DNA of 64,000 nt from Medicago truncatula (GCF_003473485.1 NC_053046.1:25311332-25375331), one strand, 5' to 3'; positions 12,008 to 24,467 are shown, numbered from the stretch's first letter. Notes: generated from the letters alone by a model not told the origin. Program-made: numbers and translations.

Positions 12008-14247
12008 GGGTGCATCCCCTTTTTGTATGACATCATGCTCTGAGAGTTGCAAGTGCCAATGCCTTTATATGATTTTTAATTTATGGTGTTAAGTCATCTG
12101 AAATTGTCCCTTCTCAATCACATCCCCTGAGCTGAGCTTTGGTGAAGATATTCTAGTTCTGGTGTAAGTATGAGAAGAATACTCTTACGATTAATCTCTT
12201 TTTTAATTGTTCCATTTTTAGAGAAAATTGGTTGGCCCTAATAAGACACAAGGGTTGATTACTCTAAAACAAGGTAAAAAATTCTTTGAAGTCTATTATG
12301 AGTCTTTAAAGAACTTCAAAAAAAAAAAATTCTTGGTTACACCTTTGAATCAATCAATCCATGTGGACTTCTATGTACTCCCAAAGGTTTTAACAACAAG
12401 GCCATAAGCTCCAAGACTACCATTTTGGGAGATTCCTTTACAAAATCGTTCGATCAGGGTAAGGAAATAGTCGGGGATGGTTACTGCTCGAATCAGGAGG
12501 CTTACAAAGACAAGTTTCCCAAATATTGAACGAAGGACCATTTTTCTAAAGCGTTTGGCGTCTATATTTCAAGTAGGTTGGCCTTAACACGGAGGAGCGG
12601 AGGGTAAGGTTGTCTCATAATTTTGAAGGGTTTCAAGCTCAAGAAGGTGGCCGACTCTATGAATCCAAGGGAAATGATCTATAAAACCAGGTTTTGTTGA
12701 TACTAAGGTGCTCATGGCCACCAAAGATAAAGAAGAAAAAATAGTAATTTTTAGTCGTTTCATGTTCTTTTAACTTCAAGATAGTTTATTTAATACGATT
12801 GTCCTCCTGACTCTTTCCTTCTTTTGCATACTATATTAGCTTCTTGGAAAAATGGTGGAGAGAAGGAAGACGTTAGGCAGGAGTACTCCTTCCCCATTTT
12901 TTGCTATTTATGGAGAGTCTCGTAGTAAGGAGGTCGCAAGACCAGATTCTGAGACGGTGGCAGTCGTTGTGATGGCGACGACCAATATAGTTTAAGTTTC
13001 AACTGAAGTCGTCCAAGTGTCACCTGGTAAGGGTGCCCATGGAGAGTCCGTGGTGGAAAAACTCTAATGAAGATACTTCTTGCAAGATGTCAATATGTAT
13101 CCGGGTACAAATAGTATAATACTCGTCCCCGCCCCGTTGGTTAAATATGATACTCTTGACCGCCCTGTACCTGCGTGGGTACCTACTACACAGGTGACCC
13201 GCAGGTATTGAGATATCCATGTGTATTCATGGGTAACCCCTGAAATTTTGAATTTATTTATTTTTTGGTAGAAAGAATAACTTGCTTTTAATTACCAAAA
13301 AACTTCAACTTTTATACATTGATACATAAATCGTACAAAATTCATGATTCTTACATGGTGCGTTCAATTTATGAAGGAACGAAATACATGACATAAAAGA
13401 AAAGTAATCAAGACACGTATAAAGAAATTACTGAACAAAGAAATGATAAAAAATTTCAAGAAAAAATTCACAGTTTCACACAAAAAAGATTAAATCAATT
13501 CCTACATAGAAATTAGAAAAAAATTGAAATATCTATATATTCATCTAAAATTAAAAAGCTCTAAAATCTAAAATAAAAAACAAATAATCGCGCTAAGAAG
13601 AAGAAAAAAAAATGAGAAGAAGAAAAGTTGGGTGTACCGAAAGGGAAGAGGAAGAGAAAGTTGTGGCGTAAGAGAGAAGATGTCGTACCGTAAACTAAAC
13701 TAGGGTTTTTTGAGACCTCAAACTCATATATATGCACAAATATATTTTAATAATTTACTTAACTTATTATCGGATCTGAGTACTCAAGGGTACCAGTTTC
13801 ATCAAATCCGTGTTCATATTCATAAAATAATAGATAATCAAATACTTATTTATTATACATGTGAATAATACTCATTTGCCTACCATCCCAGTGCCCATGA
13901 TGAATTTTACCCCGCGGGGTGTGGGAAGCACCATTTTGTTGATGAGCCTCGACGAGTAAAAATAATATGTTGCAGGGGGGATAAGCAATGTACTTGACGC
14001 AAATAGTAAAAGGTGGCTAACATTGACTATGATTTTTTTTTTTTTAAGAAGATAAGACTTTGATTTAATTTAACTACAGATAAGATTTTGATTATTACAA
14101 TTTTTTTTTTAGAGAATTGCTATTTATTATGAATTCTGCCGCTTACGATAATCAAGAATAAAGAAGAGTGTTCCTTTGCAATTAAAAGTCAACCAACATT
14201 CAGTTGGTCAATTTTTTTATTTTTTTTTGCACAAGTTGGTCATTGAC
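12008..14247. other. Unrecognised region, probably decayed repeats
   Basis: No intact gene. Some stretches (12240-12720, 12850-13000) have coding-like composition broken by stops and may be retroelement remnants. Segments at about 13090-13230 and 13770-13930 contain GGGTA / TACCC-rich phrases (for example GTGGGTACCTAC and CAAGGGTACCAG) that look like a dispersed repeat. The family was not identified. Confidence 0.4.
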
Positions 14248-14263
14248 CAGGGCCGTCCCTGAG
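14248..14263 (+). repeat. hAT-type terminal sequence CAGGGCCGTCCCTGAG
   Basis: The 16-bp sequence is typical of plant hAT element ends. It lies about 130 bp beyond the truncated transposase fragment on the side of its 3' end, so it plausibly is the 3' terminus. The matching inverted copy was not found on the other side. Confidence 0.6.
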
Positions 14264-14290
14264 AATTCAGAGGCTCAGTTTTAGGAATGA

Positions 14291-14362
14291 AAAGAGGCCA
14301 GTGATAAAATCAAAACGTATTTTTTTAAGAGGCCAGTGATAAAATCAAAACGTATTTTTTTT
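14291..14362. repeat. Tandem duplication inside the hAT end
   Basis: A unit of about 36 bp containing GAGGCCAGTGATAAAATC and then AAAACGTATTTTTTT occurs twice in direct tandem. Confidence 0.85.
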
Positions 14363-14396
14363 AAAAGAGCAATGTTCTATTTATATTTTTTAAAGA

Positions 14397-15193
14397 CTAA
14401 ATACAAGGTGTCGTATATATGCGGTACACCCAAAGATGAAAATGACTACCGTATACATGAGGAACCCCCCACCTTTGACGCAACTCATACCAATTAGTCA
14501 TGCTCTTAATGTGTTCCAAGCTTGCCTCATGCTCTTTAAGTCTAACAAAAACATGTGACCAATCACTAAAACCCTCATTTGCTAATTGACCTCTACCAAT
14601 CCCTCTTTTAAAAACTTTACAAAAAAAACAAAATAATCTATCAAGCTCTTTTGAATAAACAAGCCAATCTCTATCACACTTCTCTCCATTTGATAAAGTT
14701 ATAGTATACAAATTAGTTGTAAAGCGTCTAGAAGATTTATCTCTAGGACCCTTCACGATACTTAAATCTCTTATAGGGCCTTTTGTAGCTAACAACTCAA
14801 TCATTTTAGACTCGAGAGAATCCCAATTTCTTGGATCAAATATATCTACACTAATGTGAATGTCATTAACATTATCAACATTTTGATTATCATCTTCATT
14901 ATCATTAAGATTTTCAACATCAACATCCACAACAACATTATCATCGATAGGAATAACATCAACAAGAATGTCATCAATAGGAATAGGCATAGCATCAACA
15001 TTATCAACGGGAATAGCATCAACAGGAATAACATCAATAGGAATTTGTGTTTCTTTTACAATAAATTTTTCAAGAGCTCCTGTTTGGGATTCAATTAACT
15101 CAGCAATTTTTTCTTTTTCCTACGCTTCTCAGCGCCAGACTCAAACTTTTTAATCTTGGGCGGCAATCTAGGAGGAGCCAATTTAAAAGGCAT
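14397..15193 (-). pseudogene. hAT transposase, N-terminal fragment (TTF-type zinc finger / ZMYM1-like)
   Basis: The frame 14397-14990 encodes 197 residues that include the TTF-type zinc finger region of plant hAT transposases: FDPRNWDSLESK, DWLVYSKELDRLFCFFCKVF and EGFSDWSHVFVRLKEHE, followed by SLEHIKSMTNWYEL. The frame extends upstream to a better ATG at 15193-15191 (start MPFKLAPPRLPPKIKKF), but a one-base loss in the A-run near 15112-15117 shifts the frame. An Asp/Ile-rich low-complexity stretch lies between. The catalytic core and dimerisation domain are absent: the protein ends shortly after NWYELRQRW. The element is a 3'-deleted relic and cannot encode an active transposase. Confidence 0.8.
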
Positions 15194-15341
15194 AGAAGAA
15201 GATTAAAAAAATAAATAAAGAACCTGAAATTCTTCACTGTTCTTGACCAATTCCGCAATGTCGAAGTTGAACCACATCATTATACATACAATGTTGAGAT
15301 TAAACCATAAAATAAAATTAAAACATAATTAGTAATTAGTA

Positions 15342-15638
15342 CTACTTTCGTCCCTAATTATAAGTCCCTTTTGAGAATTTTTTTTGTCCCTTTTTATAAG
15401 ACCCCTTTGTTATTTCCAACTACAATAATTATTTCTTTACATACATGCCCCTATTTATTATACATTTTTTTCTTCAATCAGCAATAAATAACATGTTGAA
15501 AACATAAACCAACTCTCTCTCTCTTAAAGGATAAAATTGTAAAAACAATAGTAATTACAAACATATTTAATACAAATATCCACTATCTTAATTCCCGTTA
15601 TTTTTTCAAAAGGGTCCTATAATAAGGGACGGATGTAG
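15342..15638. mobile_element. Stowaway-like MITE, copy 1
   Basis: Ends are CTACTTTCGTCCCTAATTATAAG and its inverted partner CTTATAA...GGGACGGATGTAG-like, flanked by TA on both sides as in Tc1/mariner-type MITEs. The interior is closely similar to the copies at 16122-16416 and 16528-16814. Confidence 0.85.
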
Positions 15639-15769
15639 TAACATATATGATATATAAATTCAATTATACACTAAAATTTGAATAATTTTAACAAAAACTC
15701 CCAAAACAGTAAATATGCAGAAATCAATTATTACTAATTCTGTTAATAATCAACCAAATCTCTATCAAT

Positions 15770-15967
15770 CTCTATTTTAGCAATTTCAACATTCAACAAA
15801 CAAACAGTGTTGTTTTGGAAAGGGGAAAATCGATTGAAATTTGAAACAGTGTTGTTTTCAACATTCAACAAATCTCTATCAATCTCTATTTTAGCAATTT
15901 CAACATTCAAATTAATGAAAGAGAGTTTATTTACTTACCAAACAGTGTTGTTTTGGAAAGGGGAAAA
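15770..15967. repeat. Imperfect direct repeat upstream of the hAT relic
   Basis: The phrases TCTCTATTTTAGCAATTTCA and AACAGTGTTGTTTTGGAAAG each occur twice in about 200 bp. This may be subterminal DNA of the hAT element or a local duplication. The remaining DNA up to 16121 shows no gene. Confidence 0.7.
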
Positions 15968-16121
15968 CTGATTGAAACCGTGAATTAGTGATGATTTGGT
16001 GAAGAAGAACGAAAGTCTGATGATGTGAATCAATTGATGATTGATAAGTGATTGTGGTTCTGAATCGGTGGGGAAGAAAATCGGTGATGATTATTGAGTA
16101 TTGATATAATTTTGTTTACTA

Positions 16122-16416
16122 CTACCTCCGTCTCTAATTATAGGGCCCTTTTTGAAAAAATAACGGGAATTAAGATAGTAGATATTTATATTAAATATGT
16201 TTGTAATTACTATTGTTTTTACAATTTTATCCTTTAAGAGAGATGATTGTTTATGTTTTCAACATGTTATTTATTGTTGATTGAAGAAAAAGATGTATAA
16301 TAAATAGAGGCATGTATGTAAAGAAATAATTAATGTAGTTGAAAATAGCAAAGATGTCTTATAAATAGGGACAAACAAAATTCTCAAAATGATCTTATAA
16401 TTAGGGACGGAGGAAT
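16122..16416. mobile_element. Stowaway-like MITE, copy 2
   Basis: Starts CTACCTCCGTCTCTAATTAT after a TA and ends with AATTAGGGACGGAGGAAT before a TA. Interior matches copies 1 and 3. Confidence 0.8.
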
Positions 16417-16527
16417 TACATTTTAAAACAAAGAGACTATATGATAGAAAAAGAAAAGTTAATGTCCATTGATATTCCAAAGTGGGTTTTATAATAGAAT
16501 ACAGAGTACTTAATAGAGTACTTAATA

Positions 16528-16814
16528 CTTCCTCCGTTCCTAATTATAAGACCATTTTGCTAAAATCACGGGAATTAAGAAAGCGGATATTTGTATTAAA
16601 GTTGTTTGTAATCACTATTGTTTTTACAATTTTATCCTTAAGAGAGAGAGTTAGTTTATATTTTCCATATGCTACTGATTGAAGAAAAAGATGTATAATA
16701 AATAGAGGCATGTATGTAAAGAAATAATTAATGTAGTTGGAAATAAAAAAGGGGTCTTATAAAAAGGGACAAAAAAAATTCTCAAAAGGGTCTTATAATT
16801 AGGGACGGAGGTAG
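16528..16814. mobile_element. Stowaway-like MITE, copy 3
   Basis: Starts CTTCCTCCGTTCCTAATTAT and ends TTAGGGACGGAGGTAG, with TA on both sides. Its proximity to copies 1 and 2 makes a three-copy cluster about 360 bp upstream of the hydrolase gene. Confidence 0.85.
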
Positions 16815-17185
16815 TAATAGGGAATTTAAAGAATTTAAGTACGAATTTACACCCCATTAAAAAAATATAAATACGTTTGCACGTTAGACACGTGCCACCG
16901 TCCTAAAAAAGAAAGTGGGGATTGTGGTCACAACATGGACTGTGGTCTACCAATGTTTGGTATTTTTCACCATTTTGGAACTTCCGATCATGGGCCATAG
17001 CACTTCCATTTCATTGAGAATTGATACATTTTTTGATATTTTCAGATTTCTTTGTGCAAAATTTTAGGTGTTATAATTATACACCTTATATTTTTTGAGA
17101 TTACATTAATTAAAATATACAAAAAAAAAAATCATATAGATAGAATATACTATTCCTGATATCCCATTAAGTTTATTGATTGATC

Positions 17186-20100
17186 ATGGAGCTATCAAAG
17201 ACATTCAGATTCCAATCAAAGAACCTCACATCCTTCATACCTTTCTCTCCCATATACAACAACCCTTTGAAGAATCATCTATCCTTTAGAACAAAACTCA
17301 ACAATAGACCCAAGAAAATCAAGTTAACAGTGACAGCAAAGAGAAAAGCACCAATTGATGGTGTAAGTGAAGAGTTGAATGATATAGCTTCTTATAACCT
17401 TGATTTTGCATATTCTAGAAGAAGGGTTCGTTCTGCTTTTGCTGAGGTTCAACAACAGCTTGATCATTGCTTGTTTAAGGTTTGTTTACCTTTGACTTTT
17501 CATCTTGACCAATGTTAGGCTTCAAATTGTAGGTTTCCATTTTTAGAGTTTTTCATTTTTTTTATATGTAAATGTTAGTTTGTAGCTTTGAAGCACATAT
17601 ACTCCTCGGATAAGGCATGAGGGATGAGGTCAGACGCGTACAGTGTCCGACACTGACACTGACACATATAATTATATTGAATTATGTCATTTTCCTAAAT
17701 TATTATTGGTGTCGACGTGTGTGAGGAGTATGTGTTTCATTGGTTGTTAGTTATGTCAGTTTCCCATTTCTATAGCTTTGTTGAAGAATCAGACAGTGAC
17801 TGATTCTTTGATCTGTTTTTCCTAGGATGCTCCTGCTGGAATCAGAGCAGAAGAAGTAAGATTTTCTGCTTTACCTTTTTATTATGTCCAACAAATTCTA
17901 GAAATATGTGGAAGTTTCGATTTTCTTTAACTTTTATTTTGTTTGATTGGTGAAGAATGCCATTTAAGTTTTCTGTTTTTGATTTTATTTGTTAAGTAGT
18001 GGTATGAAAGGAATTCGAGGGGATTGGAAATTTTCTGCAAGAGCTGGATGCCAGAGTCAGGAATTCCAATCAAGGCATCTGTGTGTTTTTGTCATGGATA
18101 TGGTGATACTTGCACATTCTTCTTTGAAGGTTTGTTTGGCTTGTCTTCTTGTATAAACAAGAACATTGTTTGTTTTGAAAATGTTTCTTTTAGAATGGTC
18201 TTTGGATGTTTGTTTATATAGGGAAGCTAGTGATTCATTGTGTGTAAATTGGGTGTGGGTTTGATATTTTTATTCAGGTGTTGCGAGGAGAATTGCTGCA
18301 TCTGGGTATGCTGTTTTTGCGATGGACTATCCAGGTTTTGGACTTTCAGAAGGATTGCATGGTTACATACCAAACTTCGATGATCTTGTCGACGATGTTA
18401 TAGAGCATTATACACAAATAAAAGGTATGTCTGATTCATCAGTTTTAAACTATGAACCCATGACACAGATAAGGACCCTTACACCAGACTTGAAACCATC
18501 AATGATTTGAGAAAATAGAAGAGATTGAATGTAACAGTGTGTCAGTCAACAGACACACCTATAATCTGAAGTGTCGGTGCTGGATAGGTTTCAAACACAC
18601 GGTGTTGTTGATCATACTTTTGTTTTTCAATTGACAGCAAGACCTGATTTGAGAGAATTACCTCGAGTTCTGTTGGGGCAGTCAATGGGTGGGGCGGTTT
18701 CTCTTAAAGTTTATTTGAAGGAGCCAAATAATTGGGATGCTGTAATGCTTGTCGCACCAATGTGTAAAGTAAGCTCATTCCTCCATTGTATTGTTACCAA
18801 TGCTCAACAACTTCATTATTTTCAAACTATACAAGAGTCTATATTAAACATAATGGTATTATTGGTTAAACAATGACTAAAATTCAAAAGTCATATTGGT
18901 ATTATTGTTATTATTAAGGACTTTGTTAGAATTTGAATGCTAAGTGACCCAAACCAATCTATAGAAAATTTGAACTATCTTCTATCATGGGAGATGTGAT
19001 ACGTGGGAATTCCTTGAACATTGTAACCTAGGAAGCTACTAAACCTTGATAGATTCTACCTTGTTTCACAGAAAGCATGACAGAGAAAGAAAGAGGTCAA
19101 ATATGTTTGTTAGTTTTGATTTAGTTCCCTGTAATATGTGAGGTCCTCGTAGACCTTGTTTTCTAGCCTTTGAATAAAGATGATTAACTAAGACTATATT
19201 TGAATGATCCCTTTTCATGAAGTTTTGATTTCCTTGGAAGAGGAAATGGGAGTGATGATCTGGTTTCTTTTGGTTCCGCCATCTGAGATGATAACTTTTT
19301 TCGTCGAGATGTTAACATTTTTGACCCGATTTCAATATTTACCAGTCATAATATGCATTTCTAAGCATACTCTTCTTGAAGATGCAGAACGTGTTAAGGT
19401 ATAAAAATCTGATGAAATCATTCTGGGATTCATCAGATTATTTTAAGTTCTATAAAAATTTGTATTGTTGTTATAGTCCCTTTGGGATGTATCAGTTTAA
19501 CAGTTGGAGGAAGAATGACTGCTTGACTTGCTGATTTTTGTCACTGGTAAGATTGCAGATGATGTGTTACCACCCGATGCAGTAATGAAGGTGTTAACTC
19601 TTTTGTCAAAAGTGATGCCAAAAGCAAAGCTCTTCCCAAACAAAGACCTTGCTGAACTGGCTTTCAGAGAACCGAGTAAAAGAAAATTGGTTAGTAACTC
19701 TTATAGAATCAAATCTTATACCATTTCTCTTGCATATGATTTCTTTAACAAAAACTGTTACACTTTGTAGTTCTTTAGAGTTAAGTCACTTTTTATTCTG
19801 TTTTTAAATCTATATTGTAACAATGGTCACAGTTTTGTTATTATTGCTTGAATTTTCCCTCCAGATATGGTTGTGGAGACTTCCAAAATATCAACATTGT
19901 CGCCATATCTGTAGTTTAACTACAATCTAATCAATGACGATCCTTTACGTGTTGCACTAAATATAATAGTAACATAATCATAGATTTGTGATTTCTGAAT
20001 TACTATTGTATTCCTACTAGCCACTCAGCTTAAACAATGTTGTATTGTCTTGCATTGCAACATTTTGGTTAATTTGATGTTATTTAATATTTTAATAAAT

Positions 20101-20725
20101 CAAACAAATTTTTAAATCCTAATGTTATTCTTTATAGGCTCCTTACAACGTTATTTGTTATGAGGATAATCCACGACTTAAAACCGGTATGGAACTTCTA
20201 CGGGTGACAAAAGAAATTGAGTCAAAAGTAGAGAAGGTTCTATTTCTTTTCGTTTTCTCATTTTCCTTTTTTACTTTCTTTTGATCTCTGTTAACTTCAA
20301 GCCTATGAAGCACGGACATTGCTTGGATTAGACGTGTCCCGGTGTCAGACACGTTTCAACACATATAATTACACTGAACTGTGTGATTTGTTAAATTTAT
20401 CAGCGGTGTTAGTGTCCGTGCCGTGTCTGTATTCGTGCTTCATAGGTTTCAGCATATAATCATTGTCGTATCAATGAATTTTGTATGTTCGATTGTTTTA
20501 TGTCAGGTATCAGCACCATTATTGATTCTTCATGGAGCAGCAGACAAGGTGACAGATCCATTAGTGAGCAAATTTCTGTATGAAAATGCATCTAGCAAGG
20601 ATAAGACTTTAAAGCTCTATGAAAATGGTTACCACTGCATTTTGGAAGGGGAGCCTGATGATAGAATAAAGGCTGTACATGATGACATTGTCTCATGGCT
20701 TGATTCTAGGTGTTCAGTTAAGTGA
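17186..20725 (+). CDS. Alpha/beta-hydrolase, monoacylglycerol lipase / caffeoylshikimate esterase-like, 8 exons
   Basis: Exons 17186-17479, 17826-17855, 18000-18129, 18278-18424, 18638-18768, 19552-19689, 20138-20236 and 20507-20725 join in frame to 395 residues, all with GT..AG borders. Exon 2 is only 30 bp. The first 55 or so residues are Ser/Asn/Lys-rich with few acids, which suggests a plastid transit peptide. The hydrolase fold shows HGYGD (140-144, oxyanion region), the nucleophile Ser216 in GQSMGG, Asp336 in HGAADKVTD, and His366 in GYHCILEGE. Members release glycerol and fatty acid from monoacylglycerol or hydrolyse related esters. The true substrate is unknown here. The ATG at 17186 is the first good start in this frame. 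Nothing in it looks damaged. Confidence 0.9.
17588..17741. mobile_element. Inverted-repeat MITE (TGAAGCAC family), copy in intron 1 of the hydrolase gene
   Basis: Arms TTGAAGCACATATACTCCTC and GAGGAGTATGTGTTTCAT form an inverted repeat. The interior (CCGACACTGACACTGACAC, AATTATATTGAATTATGT) is shared with copies at 20302-20446 and 51469-51630. A weaker partial relative may lie at 18534-18620. Confidence 0.7.
18769..19551. other. Intron 5 of the hydrolase gene, without a recognisable insert
   Basis: A 783-bp intron of ordinary AT-rich sequence. No gene or clear repeat seen. Confidence 0.6.
20302..20446. mobile_element. Inverted-repeat MITE (TGAAGCAC family), intron 7 of the hydrolase gene
   Basis: Perfect outer arms CCTATGAAGCACG and CGTGCTTCATAGG. 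The interior includes GTGTCCCGGTGTCAGACACG and GTGTCCGTGCCGTGTC. This is the cleanest copy of the family in the window, 145 bp long. Confidence 0.85.
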
Positions 20726-21009
20726 GATTTTTCCATGGAATATTTCCTTCATCATTCTAAGTCATTCTTGGAGTAAGATAATAGCAACATTTATGTTTAA
20801 ATTGTTAAAATCCTCCTAACTACATTATTTTTGCAATTCAATTTGGGTGGTAGCATAATGTGTCTACCTTCATTTGATATGTGAGCATAACAATTTTTTT
20901 TCATCTTTAGAGGGTCATTAATGATTTTAGTAGTATTCTCCTTCGGTTTCAATTTTATTGTATGAACTGCATAATGCTCACCTTCAAGGATTAACACTAT
21001 CCTCAGATA

Positions 21010-21109
21010 TTGCTCTGGCTTAGAACGGAGCCCCCGCAAGTGGGCGGTGAGATTAGTTTTTTTAGATTAGTCGGTCCTTGGATCGAATACCAAGTTTTTA
21101 AAAAAAAAA
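21010..21109 (+). mobile_element. 5'-truncated SINE, family A
   Basis: The 100-bp insert matches the 3' half of the SINE at 1061-1279 (GGAGCCCCCGCAA, TTGGATCGAATACCAAG) and ends in an A tail. It is flanked by a perfect 17-bp duplication, AACACTATCCTCAGATA, at 20993-21009 and 21110-21126. Confidence 0.9.
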
Positions 21110-21539
21110 AACACTATCCTCAGATAAATAAAGCGCGTTACAAACAACCATATCATTTAATTGATAATTGTGTTTAAGCACCACAGATAAATTAGATAAG
21201 CCCAAAAAGTTATTCACTCCATTTTAAAATGAATATCGTTAAATATAAGCATCAAGTGTGATATTAAAAATCTAATCTATGGAGTCTTGTCGAATGTGTG
21301 GAAGCTACAAGTCTTTGAACCCGCAACTAAATTGGAAACTTAATTTTATTTATTTCTTTACAAAAGCCAAAAAGAACATGTCAAAGATCTATTCTAAGAA
21401 TAAGGTGTGCCCAGAAAAGCAATAATCAGACAAAAGGCGAAGTCTTAAACCAGCCAAAAGTTTAAACAAGAACTAGCACAACTTCAAGGGTTAAACCACC
21501 ATTTATTCAAACCATAAGCAAAATTAGAGATTCCTGCTT

Positions 21540-22203
21540 TTTACTACCACCAGTATATAGTACTAATGTGATCAGTTAATTGCTGCACTGTTGATTCTTC
21601 GCGTGCGGCCAAAAACTATGTTTCTTCTTTCTTTCCATATGGCCCAGAAGCATGCCATCCTTTTCATATGGCTCGGAACCATGCCATCCAAAGCGGTTGA
21701 AAGATACGAATATTGCTCATCTCATTTCTGAAATTACTTAAAAACATACCTTAGCCGCATTAACTCCCGTTCGGTTGAATGCGGTAGTTAATTGTCGTTA
21801 AACAACTTATCTAAAAAGTGTCCAACGAAAATTAATTGTTGCTTAAAAGTCAAACAACAGTTAATGACAACTGTCACTGGGGTATAATTTGAGTAATTTC
21901 AAAGTGAGATGAGCAAAATCCAAAAGATAATTCAAGTCTCTATCCAACTTCCAAGAAGATCACAAAATTGTTGTGAGCATTAAGAAGGCTGATTAGATAG
22001 AACACAAGAAATGCCTAACCATTTGAAGATTCCTTCCCACACCTTCCAAAAGATATCACATTATTCAACAAACAAGTGTTAGTAGTTTTATCCTTCCAAA
22101 ACATAGCAGCACAACCAATCGAAACTGAATTAAGAATGCCACGTTGAGCCAATTTTTCCCTTGATGGAATTCTGTTGTTTACAAATCTTGATAAAGATTC
22201 CAC
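21540..22203 (-). pseudogene. LINE reverse transcriptase C-terminal fragment (zf-RVT region)
   Basis: On the minus strand 22203-22015 encodes NRIPSREKLAQRGIL, then CAAMFWKDKTTNTCLL and VISFGRCG, which match the zinc-binding region after the reverse transcriptase of plant LINEs. Coding-like phrases continue to about 21930 (VWEGIFKWLG, read through 22015) and resume at about 21710-21600 (LWMAWFRAI, KGWHASGP) beyond the fold-back MITE at 21713-21916. Stop codons and the MITE insertion show it is dead. A short duplication around ATGCCATCC (about 21637-21690) lies inside it. Confidence 0.6.
21713..21916. mobile_element. Fold-back MITE (GTTAAC family), copy 1
   Basis: The two halves pair as a long imperfect hairpin. 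Outer arms are TTGCTCATCTCATTTCTGAA (left) and TTCAAAGTGAGATGAGCAA (right), and the interior is rich in AGTTAA / TTAACT palindromes. It interrupts the LINE fragment. Confidence 0.75.
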
Positions 22204-22241
22204 ATGTAATTAGATCAATCATCTGACATTATTATAAAAAA

Positions 22242-22448
22242 GCTTAAATGCTGTTTTGATATTTAATTGATATCGCTTTGGTCTCTTAATTAAAAAAAGA
22301 TTGTTTGAGTACTTTAAGTTTTTTTTTAGTCTCGTTTTGGTCCCTTCTGTTAGGTTTCCGTTAAGGTTTAAAAAAAAAATTAACTCCTGAATACGTGTCA
22401 CCTTGTCATTAGCTCTGAGATTTTTTTTAACAAAAGAGCATTTAAGCC
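22242..22448. mobile_element. Short non-autonomous MULE (MULE-MITE)
   Basis: Ends GCTTAAATGC and GCATTTAAGCC are inverted. A perfect 9-bp direct repeat TATAAAAAA flanks the element at 22233-22241 and 22449-22457, the duplication length typical of Mutator-like elements. No coding capacity. The spacer 22458-22643 after it is AT-rich with no feature. Confidence 0.8.
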
Positions 22449-22660
22449 TATAAAAAATATTAAAAATTACATAAAAATATTGTGATACTATAATAATAAT
22501 AGTATAAGTGATGGTATAATATTAATGTATTAGCCATGCTTTGGACAAGGGCAATACAAATATATGTATCCAGTTGTCAAAGTTTGACTTGACAACCATA
22601 AATAATGTCTAAAAAGACCCCAGTTAACAAGTATATGTAATTAACCCCCACTTATGCTTT

Positions 22661-22794
22661 TTTTTTTTTTTTTTCAAGTCTAGTGGCTAGAATTCACACA
22701 ATTAATTGTGGAGAAGTGGGGTGTCCGAGGTTCGAACCCCAAACCCTGCATATAACATGCAATATCCCTACCAACTGAGCTAAGCTCACGGGAT
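22661..22794 (-). mobile_element. tRNA-derived SINE, family B
   Basis: On the minus strand the head has a clear A box (TTAGCTCAGTTGGTAGGG) and B box (GGTTCGAACC), then a short body and an A tail (the T run at 22661-22674). A perfect 17-bp target duplication, ACCCCCACTTATGCTTT, lies at 22644-22660 and 22795-22811. It is inserted 57 bp upstream of the nuclease start codon. Confidence 0.93.
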
Positions 22795-23498
22795 ACCCCC
22801 ACTTATGCTTTAACTCTCGCTACACAACTAGTTCCATTATTTGCATGCATCTGTGTTGTAATACAAAATGGGTGGTTACAGAATTCAGCTAGTGGCCATA
22901 GCCATAGTTTCTTTCATGCTTTTGCTTCCAAACACACAAGGATGGGGAGAGGAAGGACATTTCACTGTTTGTAAGATTGCTCAGGTGCCTATAATAATAT
23001 AAAAATCTCAGTAACACTTCATTGTTTGTTTCATTTAATAATGTAATTGTCACATTAATTAATGTAATTGCTCAGGTGCTTTTGTAACAACCACTTAAAT
23101 CCGATAATATTATGGAGTATTTTTTAGAAGTCGTCTGAACTGAATTCAAACTAAATCACATAAAATAGGATCAGATCGGGTCTTTTTTTAGAAGTCATAT
23201 GAACCGAGCCATGGGTACTTGAATTACCGCATAATCGATCCAAACGGTTTCACGAACACCCCTACTCATCTCTTCTCCCAATTAATGACGAGTATATTAT
23301 AGTATCACTAGCCTTTTTTTTTTCCTTGTATAAGTTATCAATATTTATTGAATATATCAAAATTACAAAAACAACGGTTTTGAGCGTGTCTTCGTTTTTT
23401 AATAATATGGATCAAATAGAGTAATAGAAAATACATTTAAAGACCAAACTAACAACAAAAGGCATATACCATGATCAAATTGACTAATGAAAGGTACA

Positions 23499-23501
<3 letters not shown>

Positions 23502-23569
<68 letters not shown>
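23502..23569. repeat. (AT)n microsatellite
   Basis: About 68 bp of uninterrupted AT dinucleotides in the intron that replaces the missing exon of the nuclease gene. Confidence 0.97.
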
Positions 23570-23572
<3 letters not shown>

Positions 23573-24044
23573 TGTAATTTTCGCACCAAGTATAATATGA
23601 CATCACCTCACACATTCAAACGTTAAAATGTTGGCCCTTGCAAATTTTTACCATTGTTTACATGTAATTGCATTGTTTTACGTATATATGTTATAATTAA
23701 TTGTTTAAATGTTTTAATATATCAGATAACCTCACAGAGTCTCTTCTATTCCTTTCACATTTTATTGGAGACATCCACCAGGTAATATATGATTTTCTTA
23801 ATCACACATTTATATGACATGATTCCATTAGAATATGTAATCTCATATAATATAGTTCTTTTCTGTACATTGTTAATTTGCAGCCTCTACATTGTGGCTT
23901 TCTCTCAGACAAAGGTGGCAATACAATTAATGTTCAATGGTTCACAACGAAACAAAATCTTCACCGTGTAAGTTATCTATGAGTTTTTCTATACTTTTTT
24001 TTGTAATATTTAAAATATATCCTAAGTGTTAAATTGGTTAATTA

Positions 24045-24047
<3 letters not shown>

Positions 24048-24110
<63 letters not shown>
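24048..24110. repeat. (AT)n microsatellite abutting a splice acceptor
   Basis: About 60 bp of AT repeats run directly into the acceptor AG of the nuclease exon at 24112, so there is no normal pyrimidine tract. Confidence 0.95.
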
Positions 24111-24112
<2 letters not shown>

Positions 24113-24467
24113 TATGGGATGATAGCATAATTGAGATTGAACTTGAAAGATTCTATGACTCTAACCTGGGAGAATTCATCGATGCAATTCAAAATAATAT
24201 TACGGTACTAATATATGTTTTATTTAATTTTTATCAATGATTCAAATTCAACCTTTTGGTTAATTAGTCAAAGAATTTGTCCTATTATATTAGTTTGTTT
24301 ATTTTGTATATTCTCCAAATAAATTAACAGAAAGTATGGGGTGATCAAGTAGAAGAATGGGAGAACTGCAGTTCTGACGATATCGCATGCCCAATCACGT
24401 GAGTCCTATTCACATTGCTCTTATTAAAGCAGCATGATTTATGTACATGTTTTACATACACTAGAAT

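Noticed and set aside
14856..15098. Ile/Asn-rich and Met/Leu-rich frames around 14846-15098
   Set aside because: Low-complexity shadows of the Asp/Ile-rich stretch of the hAT transposase.
23502..24110. A functional role for the (AT)n tracts
   Set aside because: Simple dinucleotide repeats in introns of a damaged gene. Microsatellite expansion is enough to explain them.
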